Shown here: positions 33,076-41,525 of the stretch, piece by piece
Layout: each line of letters begins with the position of its first letter
Numbering within the stretch: position 1 is the first letter of the stretch
The notes under the pieces: model-generated
The model's database searches: none
The model's input: only the letters and a program-made list of their open reading frames with translations
What the model was told of the DNA's origin: nothing
Made by a program: the position numbers and the translations under genes
DNA from: Spirochaetia bacterium
GTDB lineage: Bacteria > Spirochaetota > Spirochaetia > Treponematales > Treponemataceae
Reading direction: 5' to 3'
Length of the DNA: 53,354 bases
Assembly (NCBI GenBank): GCA_900769985.1
Contig: CAAGIS010000021.1
Span: 1 to 53,354 of the forward strand

Positions 33076-33627
33076 ATGACTAACAATAATAATCTTGTAC
33101 CGGGTTTTAATGACGAAAAAGATGACAGTTTAAAAATTACTCTTTCTAAAATAGAAGATGTTCCTAATTGTCTCAGTATTGTATTAAACGGTTATGTAGA
33201 TACGTATAATTCAAGTTTTTTTCAGAAGCGTATTGCAAAAGTTGTAGAAGCTGGTTTTGTAAATTTGATATTTAACTGTGCTGCCTTGAACTATGTTTCA
33301 TCTACGGGAATTGGTTCTTTTACGGCATTTTTAAAAATGGTAAAGCCAAAAGGCGGGGACATTGTTCTTTTGGAAATCCAGCCTAAAGTTTACGAAGTTT
33401 TTCAGTTACTGGGATTTTCTCAGTTTTTTAGCATTAAAGGTTCTACAGAAGAAGCTATTACATATTTGAAAAACGGTGCACCGACTGTTAGCAGCGTGTT
33501 CCCTAAGATTTTTGCGTGTCCTGTATGTTCTAAGCGGTTAAAGGCTTCAAGGTCAGGTCGTTTCCGATGTTCCGAATGTAAGTCTATTCTTGCAATTGAT
33601 GCTCAGGGACAGGTTTTCTTAGGTTAG
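33076..33627 (+). CDS. STAS-domain protein with C-terminal zinc ribbon
   Basis: 183 aa. STAS domain about 15-120 (LNGYVDTYNSSFFQKRIAKVV; NYVSSTGIGSFTAFL, where S-T-G marks the anti-sigma-antagonist phosphosite), followed by CPVC ... CSEC (zinc ribbon, about 148-170). Probably a partner-switching regulator; no cognate kinase is in the window. GGGAG before the ATG; ended by a strong terminator. Confidence 0.85.
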   Translation: MTNNNNLVPGFNDEKDDSLKITLSKIEDVPNCLSIVLNGYVDTYNSSFFQKRIAKVVEAGFVNLIFNCAALNYVSSTGIGSFTAFLKMVKPKGGDIVLLEIQPKVYEVFQLLGFSQFFSIKGSTEEAITYLKNGAPTVSSVFPKIFACPVCSKRLKASRSGRFRCSECKSILAIDAQGQVFLG

Positions 33628-33659
33628 TTTCTGGATTTTCATGTCAGTTGTATTTGATA

Positions 33660-33712
33660 AAGGCATTTTATATTCAAAACCGAAAAGGTTTTAGTATAAA
33701 GTGCTTTTTTTA
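33660..33712 (+). terminator. Terminator of the STAS gene
   Basis: Long stem 33660-33681/33686-33707 (AAAACC/GGTTTT at the loop) and a T-rich tail. Confidence 0.85.
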
Positions 33713-33766
33713 TTTTTGCCTGTTATCATTTGGAATTAGCGACATTCAAGTTACCTTCAAGGTTAA

Positions 33767-34094
33767 CACTGAAAAATCCTCAGGTAGGATTTATTCAGTG
33801 TTTCCTTAGTCATGCTATGATTGAATCCAATTTTTTTACGTGCTATGCCTGTGGATAACTTGTGTACAGTATGTTAGAAATAAGGGGTTATTTGTGGATA
33901 ACATATTGTAAGATGCTGGATAAGTTAAAAAAGTCTTAAAAAAACTTCAGTATTCTTTAATAAGACTACCTAAATCTTTATATTATAAGGATTTAGATAG
34001 AAATATTCATATTTTGCTTAATTCTATATATTACATAGAGTTAGACTTGTATAGTAAAAGTGGCTGTGAATAGTTGTTGGAAACCTGTGGAAAA
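33767..34094. other. Candidate replication origin or DnaA-regulated region
   Basis: Gene-free stretch 33628-34192. DnaA boxes, all on one strand: TGTGGATAA perfect at 33850-33858 and 33893-33901 (43 bp apart), one-mismatch TGTGGAAAA at 34086-34094, and weaker GCTGGATAA (33915-33923) and TGTGAATAG (34065-34073). Between lies an AT-rich tract (33925-34060). A hairpin CACTGAA-AAATCCT ... AGGATTT-A-TTCAGTG stands at 33767-33800. dnaA is not in the window, so this remains a candidate. Confidence 0.5.
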
Positions 34095-34192
34095 CTTTTG
34101 CCTTGCGTTAAGTTCAGTATGAATTCTAATGATAAAAAACTTTGATTTTATATTGGACTATGTTCTATTAACGTGATATTCTGTTACATACG

Positions 34193-35176
34193 ATGAAAAC
34201 TTTTTTTTCTGTTTTAATTTCATATTTTGTACTTTTCATTTTGGGAACGTTGCTTTCTTCATCTCTGGTTATGATTTACATCGGTTGTTTAAAATACGTT
34301 GTAGGTCAGCAGCTTAATTTGTTTTCTGTTCAGGATTTTCTTTTGGGGCTTGATTATTCTTTTGTGCTGATTGTCATTTTGCTGCCTATGTTCCTTATAT
34401 TGTCTTTAATACGGCATTCAAAAAAGAACAGGCTTATAGGAATTATTACGACGGTCGTTTTGACGGCAGTGTCCTGGGGAGTGCTGCTGCCAGTATTTTT
34501 TGAATATGAAAAAAAGAACAGTTTTTCATATGAATTAAAAAAATCAAACTTGTCTTCTAAAATTTTCAGGTTTTCTGGCAGCAGGCTTTTTTATTATACG
34601 AATGTCGATGCTGAAAATAACGCAGACGGAATTATGATTGATATGAACAAACAGTTTTCTGCAGAAGATTCTTTTTCTGCATTTGAAAACAAGCCGGCAG
34701 AAATTCCGGGTTCTGGTAATTTTTCTGATATTCTTGTAAAGCGAGTTGCTGAGATTCCGAAGTTTTTAAAAATTTGTTTTGCAGATTTATATATAATAAT
34801 CAACGCGGCAAAAAAGTCTTTTTTAAATTCAAAATTGAATTATCTTTTTTTCTGTTCGTTTGCACTTGCGCTTGTTTTTGTATTTGCATTGATAAAGGTG
34901 AGTAAATGGCGACTTATAAATGCATTTTTTGTACTGCTTTCAAGTGTTCTGCTCATCAAGATAAATTCAATCTGTTACGGAATTGTACTTTACAAAGAAC
35001 ATTTCGGATTTTTGTATGACTTAAATGATAAACTAAAAAATGCAGGTTCAGTTTTTAATTATATGGATTCTCCTGTGTGCGTATTCATCAACGTTCTGTT
35101 TGTTCTAGTTTTTATAATTATCGCTCTGACCTGCAAGGTAATGAGTCATTCTAAACTTGAGGATGAAGGCGAATGA
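34193..35176 (+). CDS. Six-helix membrane protein of unknown function
   Basis: 327 aa. Membrane helices near 5-30, 50-70, 82-102, 217-237, 241-262 and 298-318, with a loop of about 110 residues between helices 3 and 4 predicted outside, and a cytoplasmic KRHSKK-type patch between 2 and 3. No recognised family. Stop and start overlap the next gene (ATGA), so the two are coupled. Confidence 0.75.
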   Translation: MKTFFSVLISYFVLFILGTLLSSSLVMIYIGCLKYVVGQQLNLFSVQDFLLGLDYSFVLIVILLPMFLILSLIRHSKKNRLIGIITTVVLTAVSWGVLLPVFFEYEKKNSFSYELKKSNLSSKIFRFSGSRLFYYTNVDAENNADGIMIDMNKQFSAEDSFSAFENKPAEIPGSGNFSDILVKRVAEIPKFLKICFADLYIIINAAKKSFLNSKLNYLFFCSFALALVFVFALIKVSKWRLINAFFVLLSSVLLIKINSICYGIVLYKEHFGFLYDLNDKLKNAGSVFNYMDSPVCVFINVLFVLVFIIIALTCKVMSHSKLEDEGE

Positions 35177-37041
35177 AAAAAATAATTTTTAATCTGCTTG
35201 TCTATACTTTTTTTGCAGGCATTGTTTGTTTTTTTGCTGGAATGTTTATTCCTGCTATTCCTGTGTTAAATGAAAGCGATGTTCTGTCGTACAGGCTTAA
35301 TAACGGTTTTCTGTTTGTTTTAAATGCGATGCCGTCTGTCGTGCTGACAGGTTTTTTGATTGGCACGGCAATTGCTTTTAGAGATGAAAAAGTTTCTGTT
35401 TCGGCAAGGTTTTCAAGCGGAATCTTAAAGTGTTTTAAATATGTGCTGATAATTTCCCTTTTTGTGACGTTTGCACTTTCTATGTGTCACGACATTGGAG
35501 TTCCTGTCTTAAAGCAGCGTAAAATTGAATTTGAAGGCAAGCCTCATCTGATAAATTCTTATCTGGAACTTTCGCAGCACTATTTGACGAAAAGCTTTGA
35601 AAATTCAGAGTATACGAACCTGTCGTCTTTTTATGCAAAAAAAGTCCTCGAGCTTGACCCAAAAAACAAGCGGGCAACGGAACTTCAAAAAGATGCTGAA
35701 CTTGCAGCTGCCGATAAAAAATCTGATAAGACGAAAATTTCTTCAAATGAAAATTCTTCTTTGACGAATTCACTTGATTTTGAACGTGAACCGATTGATA
35801 ATCTTGAGATTTCAAAAATTCATTCTTCTTCTGTTTATGAACTTGTTACGGAAGCTGAAAAGTTTCTTGAAAAAGGTGATTTTCTTGCGGCTCATTATTA
35901 TGCACAGATGGCAATAAGGATTGCAGATGGCAAAGATACTAATCTTTCAAAGGCGAAGGAACTTGCAAACGAGGCATGGAATGTTCTGTCTCATGCTCAA
36001 GAAGAAAAGCTTACGGAAGAAAATAAGTTTTTCAGAAAAAAACTTGAAGGGTATGTAAAACTTAATTCCGGTGATTTTTTGAGTGCGTATTATATTTTTC
36101 AGCAGCTGAATAATTCAAGTTTTGAAAACTCAAGAGATCCTGACGTAAAGTACTTTTTAAAAGAGGCACGCGACAAACTGGAAAATGAATACTTTTTTAT
36201 CGATGAAACAGAAGACAAAGATACTTTTGAAAGCGCAGAAAACGTTTATTTTTCATTGTCGCATAAAGACGGAACTTATGATGTATTTTTTATAAAAGGA
36301 ATTACTGACATAAATCAGACAGGCGAGTTTGTCAGGTATCTTAGGGAACTGAGCATTTACTCTTTTGATGCATACGGCAATTTTTCAAGTTCAATGACAG
36401 TGCCTTATGCAAAAATGCTTGCTGTAAGTACTGATTCGCTAAGTGAACAGCAGAAAATCAATTTGGGTATTGAAGATAGCTGGAAACTGTTTCCTTACAT
36501 AATGCTTTGTTCTGTTGACCGCGACAGCGAAGGAACAAAAGTTTCTCCTGTTTATCTTTCAAAAAATGCTGAACGCATCGAAGGCGAAAATCATATTTTA
36601 CTGCCGATGCCGTTTAATGATTTTTCTGTCTTGAGTAAATGCTCCGGCGACAATCCGAAGATGAGTTTTTTCAATATGACAAAAATGAAGCTTCTGCCGT
36701 CTGCGTACGGTTATTCTCAGGAAATTATAATGCAGACGATTTTGACAAGTATTTTCTATCCGTTTATGATTTTTATTATGCTGATTTTTTCTGCATGTAT
36801 CGGCTGGAATTATCGTCTGCAGGGAAACGGCTTGTTTAAATTTGTCTGGATTTTTATTTTTCCGTTTGTAAATTTAATTTTGTACGGAGTTGTAGATTTT
36901 GCAGTCTTTTTTATAAAACTGATGAATTTTATTTTAATCGGATTTGCCGGCGTTAATTTTTCGATTTATGCAGGGTTTGCGTTTTATTCAATTTGCCTTG
37001 TTTTTGTCTGCATTTTATTCTTGTCGCGAAAAGGTGATTAG
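35173..37041 (+). CDS. Six-helix membrane protein with TPR-bearing insert
   Basis: 622 aa. Same layout as its upstream partner: three helices at the N-terminus (about 7-27, 45-67, 86-106), a large insert (about 107-520) and three helices at the end. Within the insert, residues about 130-330 contain TPR-like helices (SSFYAKKVLELDPKNKRATEL; AAHYYAQMAIRIADG; SAYYIFQQL). Function unknown; the pair may form one complex. Confidence 0.75.
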   Translation: MKKIIFNLLVYTFFAGIVCFFAGMFIPAIPVLNESDVLSYRLNNGFLFVLNAMPSVVLTGFLIGTAIAFRDEKVSVSARFSSGILKCFKYVLIISLFVTFALSMCHDIGVPVLKQRKIEFEGKPHLINSYLELSQHYLTKSFENSEYTNLSSFYAKKVLELDPKNKRATELQKDAELAAADKKSDKTKISSNENSSLTNSLDFEREPIDNLEISKIHSSSVYELVTEAEKFLEKGDFLAAHYYAQMAIRIADGKDTNLSKAKELANEAWNVLSHAQEEKLTEENKFFRKKLEGYVKLNSGDFLSAYYIFQQLNNSSFENSRDPDVKYFLKEARDKLENEYFFIDETEDKDTFESAENVYFSLSHKDGTYDVFFIKGITDINQTGEFVRYLRELSIYSFDAYGNFSSSMTVPYAKMLAVSTDSLSEQQKINLGIEDSWKLFPYIMLCSVDRDSEGTKVSPVYLSKNAERIEGENHILLPMPFNDFSVLSKCSGDNPKMSFFNMTKMKLLPSAYGYSQEIIMQTILTSIFYPFMIFIMLIFSACIGWNYRLQGNGLFKFVWIFIFPFVNLILYGVVDFAVFFIKLMNFILIGFAGVNFSIYAGFAFYSICLVFVCILFLSRKGD

Positions 37042-37049
37042 TATATATT
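37021..37049 (+). promoter_or_regulatory. Internal promoter for the 133-aa gene (leaderless)
   Basis: TTGTCG (37021-37026), 17 bp, TATATT (37044-37049); ATG seven bases later. It lies partly in the end of the preceding gene. Confidence 0.55.
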
Positions 37050-37056
37050 AATCTGC

Positions 37057-37458
37057 ATGGACGCTATTCAAAAATTTTACAGTGATATAGAAAGAATAAA
37101 AAAGCACAACCGCGATTCTTCCGGTGCTCTTAATCTTGAGGCTGTCGTAAATCAAATTGCTTCCCTGTTTGAAACGAACAACCGCGGACTGTGCGGTCTG
37201 CCTCATTCCTTGATTGAATTCTGGACTTCAAGATATGTTCAGCCTGAACTTGACTCGTCGTCTTGTGACATAAGTTCTTCGGCAATCGAAAAACTTTGTG
37301 CAATGCAGGCTTTTTTAAATAATGAAAATGACACAGACTGCCTTACGCTTGAAGACTGGCAGCAAATTGCTGATTCCGTAAATTATGAAGCAGAAGAACT
37401 GCCTATGGATTTATTGAGCCAGATGATGATGACTCTTGTAGAAAAGCGGGCAATCTGA
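37057..37458 (+). CDS. Small acidic protein coupled to a PflX-type radical SAM gene
   Basis: 133 aa, acidic, helical, no known family (MDAIQKFYSDIERIKKHNRD ... LTLEDWQQIADSVNYEAEELPMDLL). It ends on TGATG, sharing one base with the next start, so translational coupling with the radical SAM enzyme is certain in layout. It could be its partner or substrate protein. Confidence 0.7.
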   Translation: MDAIQKFYSDIERIKKHNRDSSGALNLEAVVNQIASLFETNNRGLCGLPHSLIEFWTSRYVQPELDSSSCDISSSAIEKLCAMQAFLNNENDTDCLTLEDWQQIADSVNYEAEELPMDLLSQMMMTLVEKRAI

Positions 37459-38474
37459 TGACTGATTTTTATTCTTCATGCAGGCAGTGTCCGCGCAACT
37501 GCGGAACAGACCGTAAAAGCAAGACAGGATTTTGCGGTGAACACAAAGATATCCGCATTGCAAGTGCATGTCTGCATTTTGGCGAAGAACCTCTTATAAC
37601 AGTTTTTGGCGGTTCGGGAACGATTTTTTTTACAGGCTGTACGCTTGGCTGTTCTTTTTGTCAGAATTACCAGATTTCGCAGCAGGGAATGGGGCGTAAA
37701 GTTTCAAAAGATGAATTTGTCAGAATCTGTCTTGAATTACAGTCTGCCGGCGCTGAAAACATAAACCTCGTTACGGCAAGTCATTTGATTCCGCTCCTTG
37801 CAGAGTATCTTGCAGAAGCAAAAAATGCCGGCGTTAAAATTCCTTTTTGCTGGAACTCGTCTGCGTATGAAAAAATTGAATCTCTGGAACTTTTAAAAAA
37901 TCTTGTTACAGTTTGGCTTCCTGATTTAAAAACACTCAACGGAGGAGTTTCAAGACAGTTATTTAAAGCAGAAAATTATCCGAAAGCTGCAAAAGATGCA
38001 GTTCTCTGGATGATAAAAAACAATCCGCTTAAAATTGAGACTGTTTCAGGAATAGACAGGGAAACAAAGCAGAAAGTTACGAAAGAAAAAATTACTGGCG
38101 GCGTAATTATAAGGCATCTGTTTTTGCCCGGCAGGTTTGAAGATACAGCAGATGTGCTTGAATGGCTTAAAAACAATGCAGATAAAAAGGCAGTTATTTC
38201 GTTGATGTCGCAGTATACACCAGTTCCGTTTAAAGAAGCAGAAGAAAACTTGAAAAAAAGGTTGGACTCTCTTTCTATGATAGAAAACAGGCTTGTTTCA
38301 AAACAGGAAGATTATGATTTAAAAGACTTAATCGATGCGTTTGATTTTGACTTTTTGTTTTATCAAGATTTGACTGATGATACGCAGTGGCTTCCTGATT
38401 TTAACCGGGTTCAGCCTTTTTCTAATGCTCTTGCAAAACCTGTCTGGCACTGGAAAAATTCTTTTGACGTATAA
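37458..38474 (+). CDS. PflX-type radical SAM protein (COG1313)
   Basis: 338 aa. The leader CRQCPRNCG ... GFCG and the core cluster motif CTLGCSFCQNYQIS identify the PflX subfamily, relatives of pyruvate formate-lyase activase whose targets are unknown. It lacks features that would make it the regular activator of pflB (12276). Coupled to the 133-aa gene upstream; no terminator follows, so the next promoter (38517) is separate. Confidence 0.88.
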   Translation: MTDFYSSCRQCPRNCGTDRKSKTGFCGEHKDIRIASACLHFGEEPLITVFGGSGTIFFTGCTLGCSFCQNYQISQQGMGRKVSKDEFVRICLELQSAGAENINLVTASHLIPLLAEYLAEAKNAGVKIPFCWNSSAYEKIESLELLKNLVTVWLPDLKTLNGGVSRQLFKAENYPKAAKDAVLWMIKNNPLKIETVSGIDRETKQKVTKEKITGGVIIRHLFLPGRFEDTADVLEWLKNNADKKAVISLMSQYTPVPFKEAEENLKKRLDSLSMIENRLVSKQEDYDLKDLIDAFDFDFLFYQDLTDDTQWLPDFNRVQPFSNALAKPVWHWKNSFDV

Positions 38475-38516
38475 AAAAACAATGTAAAAACTATGTAAAA
38501 AAGGGTACTTTTTTTC

Positions 38517-38545
38517 TTGACTTTATAACTAACTAAACATAAAAT
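38517..38545 (+). promoter_or_regulatory. PTS EIIA gene promoter (leaderless)
   Basis: TTGACT (38517-38522), 17 bp, TAAAAT (38540-38545); ATG six bases later. Confidence 0.7.
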
Positions 38546-38551
38546 AGATTT

Positions 38552-38998
38552 ATGGACTTAAGAACTGTACTTGTACCGGAAACGGTAAACCTTCACTTGA
38601 AAGGTAATACAAAAGAAGAAATTATTGATGAAATGCTGGATATTTTGATTAAAGCTGGAAAAGTAACGGATAAAGCTGCTGCCAGAGAATGTGTACTTGA
38701 ACGCGAACGCAAAATGTCTACAGGTATGAAACACGGAATTGCAATTCCTCATGGAAAAACAGATACTGTATCTGATTTGGTTGCCTGCATTGGAATCTCT
38801 GATAATCCGGTTGATTTTGATTCATTGGATCAGGAACCTTGCAGAATTTTTATCATGACATTATCGCCTGTGAATAAAACAGGACCTCACCTGCAGTTTT
38901 TGGCAGAAGTAAGCCTTCTGTTTAAGAGTGCAGAAAAACGTCAGCAGATTCTTGAAACACAGGACAAAGCTGAAGTTATAAAAATCCTGACAGAATAG
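38552..38998 (+). CDS. PTS EIIA domain protein (fructose/nitrogen type)
   Basis: 148 aa single EIIA-2 domain; phosphoacceptor H67 in GIAIPHGKT. Without EIIB/C beside it, it resembles PtsN regulatory proteins. Such a protein often accompanies rpoN-hpf; here it stands about 29 kb away. No ribosome site, ATG six bases behind the -10 box. Followed by a terminator. Confidence 0.88.
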   Translation: MDLRTVLVPETVNLHLKGNTKEEIIDEMLDILIKAGKVTDKAAARECVLERERKMSTGMKHGIAIPHGKTDTVSDLVACIGISDNPVDFDSLDQEPCRIFIMTLSPVNKTGPHLQFLAEVSLLFKSAEKRQQILETQDKAEVIKILTE

Positions 38999-39019
38999 TT
39001 TTCTATATTTTTTATAGAC

Positions 39020-39052
39020 AGCCTTTATGCAATTGCATAGAGGCTTTTTTTG
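39020..39052 (+). terminator. PTS gene terminator
   Basis: AGCCTTTATGC/GCATAGAGGCT stem (39020-39045) then T-run. The next promoter's -35 overlaps its stem. Confidence 0.8.
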
Positions 39053-39061
39053 TTGTAAATT
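39033..39061 (+). promoter_or_regulatory. Promoter of the 190-aa gene (leaderless)
   Basis: TTGCAT (39033-39038), 17 bp, TAAATT (39056-39061); ATG six bases later. Confidence 0.5.
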
Positions 39062-39067
39062 ATTACT

Positions 39068-39640
39068 ATGAAATTGCAGCCTCTTTTTACTGTAAAAGCA
39101 AATAAGCTTTACACTATTGACGAAAATAACGGAAACCCTTTAAATCTTGAATTTGCAGATATATCAGATTTACAGATAAAACCTGATATGGCGTCTGGTT
39201 CTTTTTACCGGATTATAATTGAACAGAAAATCATTGAGCCGGAACCTGAATGTTATGACGAATCTTTTCTTGCAGCATTGAGAGATTTTTTGAAGCAGCT
39301 TGAAGAAAACAGGCAGTTTGCAGTTCTTCATATTATTCCCGGAAAGACTGAACAGGAAAAAAAGCAGATTTCAACTTCCGGTGCAGAAGATGAATCTGTT
39401 CAGCTGTATGTTGCATGCGTAAAACATACTGCGCGCCGTGTAAAAGACTGCGTAAGTGTTGCCGGGGTCGAATTTGTCAGTGAATTTATTGATGAAAATG
39501 CAGAATCAAAAATCAGTTTTTTAATTGACGAACTGAAAGTCAAGCATGCGCAATATGTTTATTTTATAAAGGAAAATGACAAAGATAAAATTTCACTGCT
39601 TGAAGACGAATATAAAGATGTAATTGTTTTAGAAAAATAG
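39068..39640 (+). CDS. Hypothetical acidic protein
   Basis: 190 aa, soluble, mixed alpha/beta; no family recognised. N-terminal FTVKANKLYTIDENNGNPLNLEF; several Lys/Asp/Glu repeats (FIKENDKDKISLLEDEYKD at the end). No ribosome site, promoter right before the ATG. Functional role not assigned. Confidence 0.7.
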   Translation: MKLQPLFTVKANKLYTIDENNGNPLNLEFADISDLQIKPDMASGSFYRIIIEQKIIEPEPECYDESFLAALRDFLKQLEENRQFAVLHIIPGKTEQEKKQISTSGAEDESVQLYVACVKHTARRVKDCVSVAGVEFVSEFIDENAESKISFLIDELKVKHAQYVYFIKENDKDKISLLEDEYKDVIVLEK

Positions 39641-39785
39641 TATGTTTTTAGAGATTTTGCGAAAACTGCTAAGAAATTCATAGGATAAGTATAAAAAAGA
39701 TTAATTTTCTATAAAATTACTTGATATTTTAATTTCTTTATGTAAAAATAGCTTCGTTCATATCATATTTTACTTTGGAGTTTGT

Positions 39786-40610
39786 ATGACAGAAGATTCT
39801 AAATACTCAGAATTTCACTCTGCAATGGCCGGAACTGTTTTTTTGTCAGTTGTTCTTTTTATTATCTGTCTTTGCATTGTTGTTTTTTGTCCTGTTAACG
39901 ATTCTGCAGTTGCGTCAATAGAGGATGATTCTGATGCAGAGAATAAAATAAATGATGTCGCACTGGAAATTGCCTGTACGGCAGATTTTATTGCAGGTTC
40001 GCATAATTCTGCAGATTTTATTTCAGGTGCCGAAGGGCTTTATATAAGGGATTTTCTCATTACGTCAAATTCAACTTCTGGTGACAAGGGACTTGATTTT
40101 TACCGCAATCCACAGACACGAGGTGCAGTTGAATGGTTCTATTTGCGCGTAACTGGAAACAGAAACACAGCTTTTGCGATTTTGGAAGCTGCTGACAGGG
40201 AGAACATTCCGCTGAGTCTGGCTTTTGCCGTTGCGTATACAGAAAGCCGTTTTAACAGCAAAGCAGTTAACCGTAATGTAAACGGTTCTGTTGACCGAGG
40301 ACTTTTTCAGTTGAATGACAGGAGTTTTCCTCAGTTGGAAGACCGTGATTTTTTTAGTCCGCAGGTAAGTGCAAGTTACGGAATGAAACACCTTCGGTTT
40401 TGCAGAAGTGTTGCAAAAGATGATTTTGTTGCCACTGCAATGTATAATGCAGGAGTTTCCCGCGTAAAGAATAATCAGACGCCAAAATCAACTCTTGCCT
40501 ATGTCAGCAATATTGCAAAATACAGGAGTCAGCTTGAAACTGAATTTGAACGTGAAGTCGTTCAGAGTTTTAAAGATTATGGTGATTATACTGACGAAAA
40601 AGAGTTTTGA
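39786..40610 (+). CDS. Membrane-anchored lytic transglycosylase (SLT domain)
   Basis: 274 aa. One N-terminal membrane helix (about 15-38), low-complexity linker, SLT domain about 135-245 with catalytic Glu in AYTESRF, then VNGSVDRGLFQLN and ATAMYNAG motifs. Cleaves peptidoglycan glycan strands outside the membrane. GGAG before the ATG. Terminator follows. Confidence 0.9.
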   Translation: MTEDSKYSEFHSAMAGTVFLSVVLFIICLCIVVFCPVNDSAVASIEDDSDAENKINDVALEIACTADFIAGSHNSADFISGAEGLYIRDFLITSNSTSGDKGLDFYRNPQTRGAVEWFYLRVTGNRNTAFAILEAADRENIPLSLAFAVAYTESRFNSKAVNRNVNGSVDRGLFQLNDRSFPQLEDRDFFSPQVSASYGMKHLRFCRSVAKDDFVATAMYNAGVSRVKNNQTPKSTLAYVSNIAKYRSQLETEFEREVVQSFKDYGDYTDEKEF

Positions 40611-40642
40611 ATAATGTTTTAAAAATCTAAATTATTCTGCAT

Positions 40643-40690
40643 AAAAAGCCTTGTATTGTGAATAAAATCACAGTATAGGGCTTTTTTTTT
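40643..40690 (+). terminator. Terminator of the transglycosylase gene
   Basis: Long near-perfect stem starting AAAAGCC and closing GGGCTTTT, loop near AATAAAA, and T-run. Confidence 0.85.
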
Positions 40691-40798
40691 ATTATTCCAG
40701 CTTTTTTTAGCCAAAAACAGTTTTTTCCGTGCTGCTCTTTGTTGACCTAAAAAAATAATTTCTGTAAAGTTTATATTAAGGTTGTACTGTTATATTTT

Positions 40799-40814
40799 TC
40801 ACAAAAAAATGTGA
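40799..40814 (+). promoter_or_regulatory. Inverted repeat upstream of rex
   Basis: TCACA-(A)6-TGTGA (40799-40814), just behind a -10-like TATATT (40791-40796). Rex-like boxes are TTGTGA...TCACAA; here the half sites are turned outward, so operator use is only possible. Confidence 0.35.
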
Positions 40815-40830
40815 CAGAAAAGTTTTGTTA

Positions 40831-41472
40831 ATGCATAAAGTTTCAGAACCGGCAAGAAAGCGTCTTGTAGAAATTGCTCAGATACTGTCAAAGACGGAGT
40901 CAAAAAGAATTACTTCGGCACGCCTTGAATCTATAACAGGCTGGACAAATTCTGTGATACGTAAAGACATTTCGTCAATAGGATATTCAGGAGGAGTTTC
41001 CAATGGATATGATGTCGAAGGTCTTTTTGGTGCAATTTGCGATGCACTTGGGATTGCACTTTGCAGGAATGATTCTGAAAACCGTGGAATTCAGCATAAG
41101 TGCTGTATTGTAGGACTAGGCAGGCTTGGCGCTGCTCTTTTGGAAAACAGCATTTTTTATGATACGCCTTTTAACGTCATGGCAGGCTTTGATGCAAACG
41201 TAAACCGTACTGAAATTTTGAGTGCGTCTTTCCCTTTGTATCCTGCTTCAAAAATGGGAGTTGTCATTCCGCAGGAAAAGATTGAATATGCGATTCTGAC
41301 TGTTTCAAATGAAAGTGCGCAGAATATGACAGAACGCCTGTGTTCGTGCGGAATAAAGGGAATCGTTAATTATACTTCGGAAAGGCTTATAGTGCCGAAG
41401 AATGTTGCAGTAGAAAACGTTTCGCCTGTTATAGCGATGAATAATTTAAGTGCAAGGCTTAGTTTAAGTTGA
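40831..41472 (+). CDS. rex: Rex-type redox-sensing repressor
   Basis: 213 aa from the ATG at 40831; a TTG at 40825 would add two residues. Winged-helix (about 10-75: RITSARLESITGWTNSVIRKDISSIGY), then a Rossmann fold with GLGRLGAALLE binding NADH/NAD. Represses fermentation or respiration genes when NADH is low. pflB would be a natural target, but no clear Rex box was found before it. Monocistronic by layout. Confidence 0.88.
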   Translation: MHKVSEPARKRLVEIAQILSKTESKRITSARLESITGWTNSVIRKDISSIGYSGGVSNGYDVEGLFGAICDALGIALCRNDSENRGIQHKCCIVGLGRLGAALLENSIFYDTPFNVMAGFDANVNRTEILSASFPLYPASKMGVVIPQEKIEYAILTVSNESAQNMTERLCSCGIKGIVNYTSERLIVPKNVAVENVSPVIAMNNLSARLSLS

Positions 41473-41525
41473 CTTGTATGATATAAAACGAAAAGTCTAT
41501 TCTTGACTTTTTATAGGAGTATGGA

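Noticed and set aside
40799..40814. CRP/FNR or Rex box before rex
   Set aside because: The half-sites face the wrong way for both consensus forms; kept only as a low-confidence inverted repeat.
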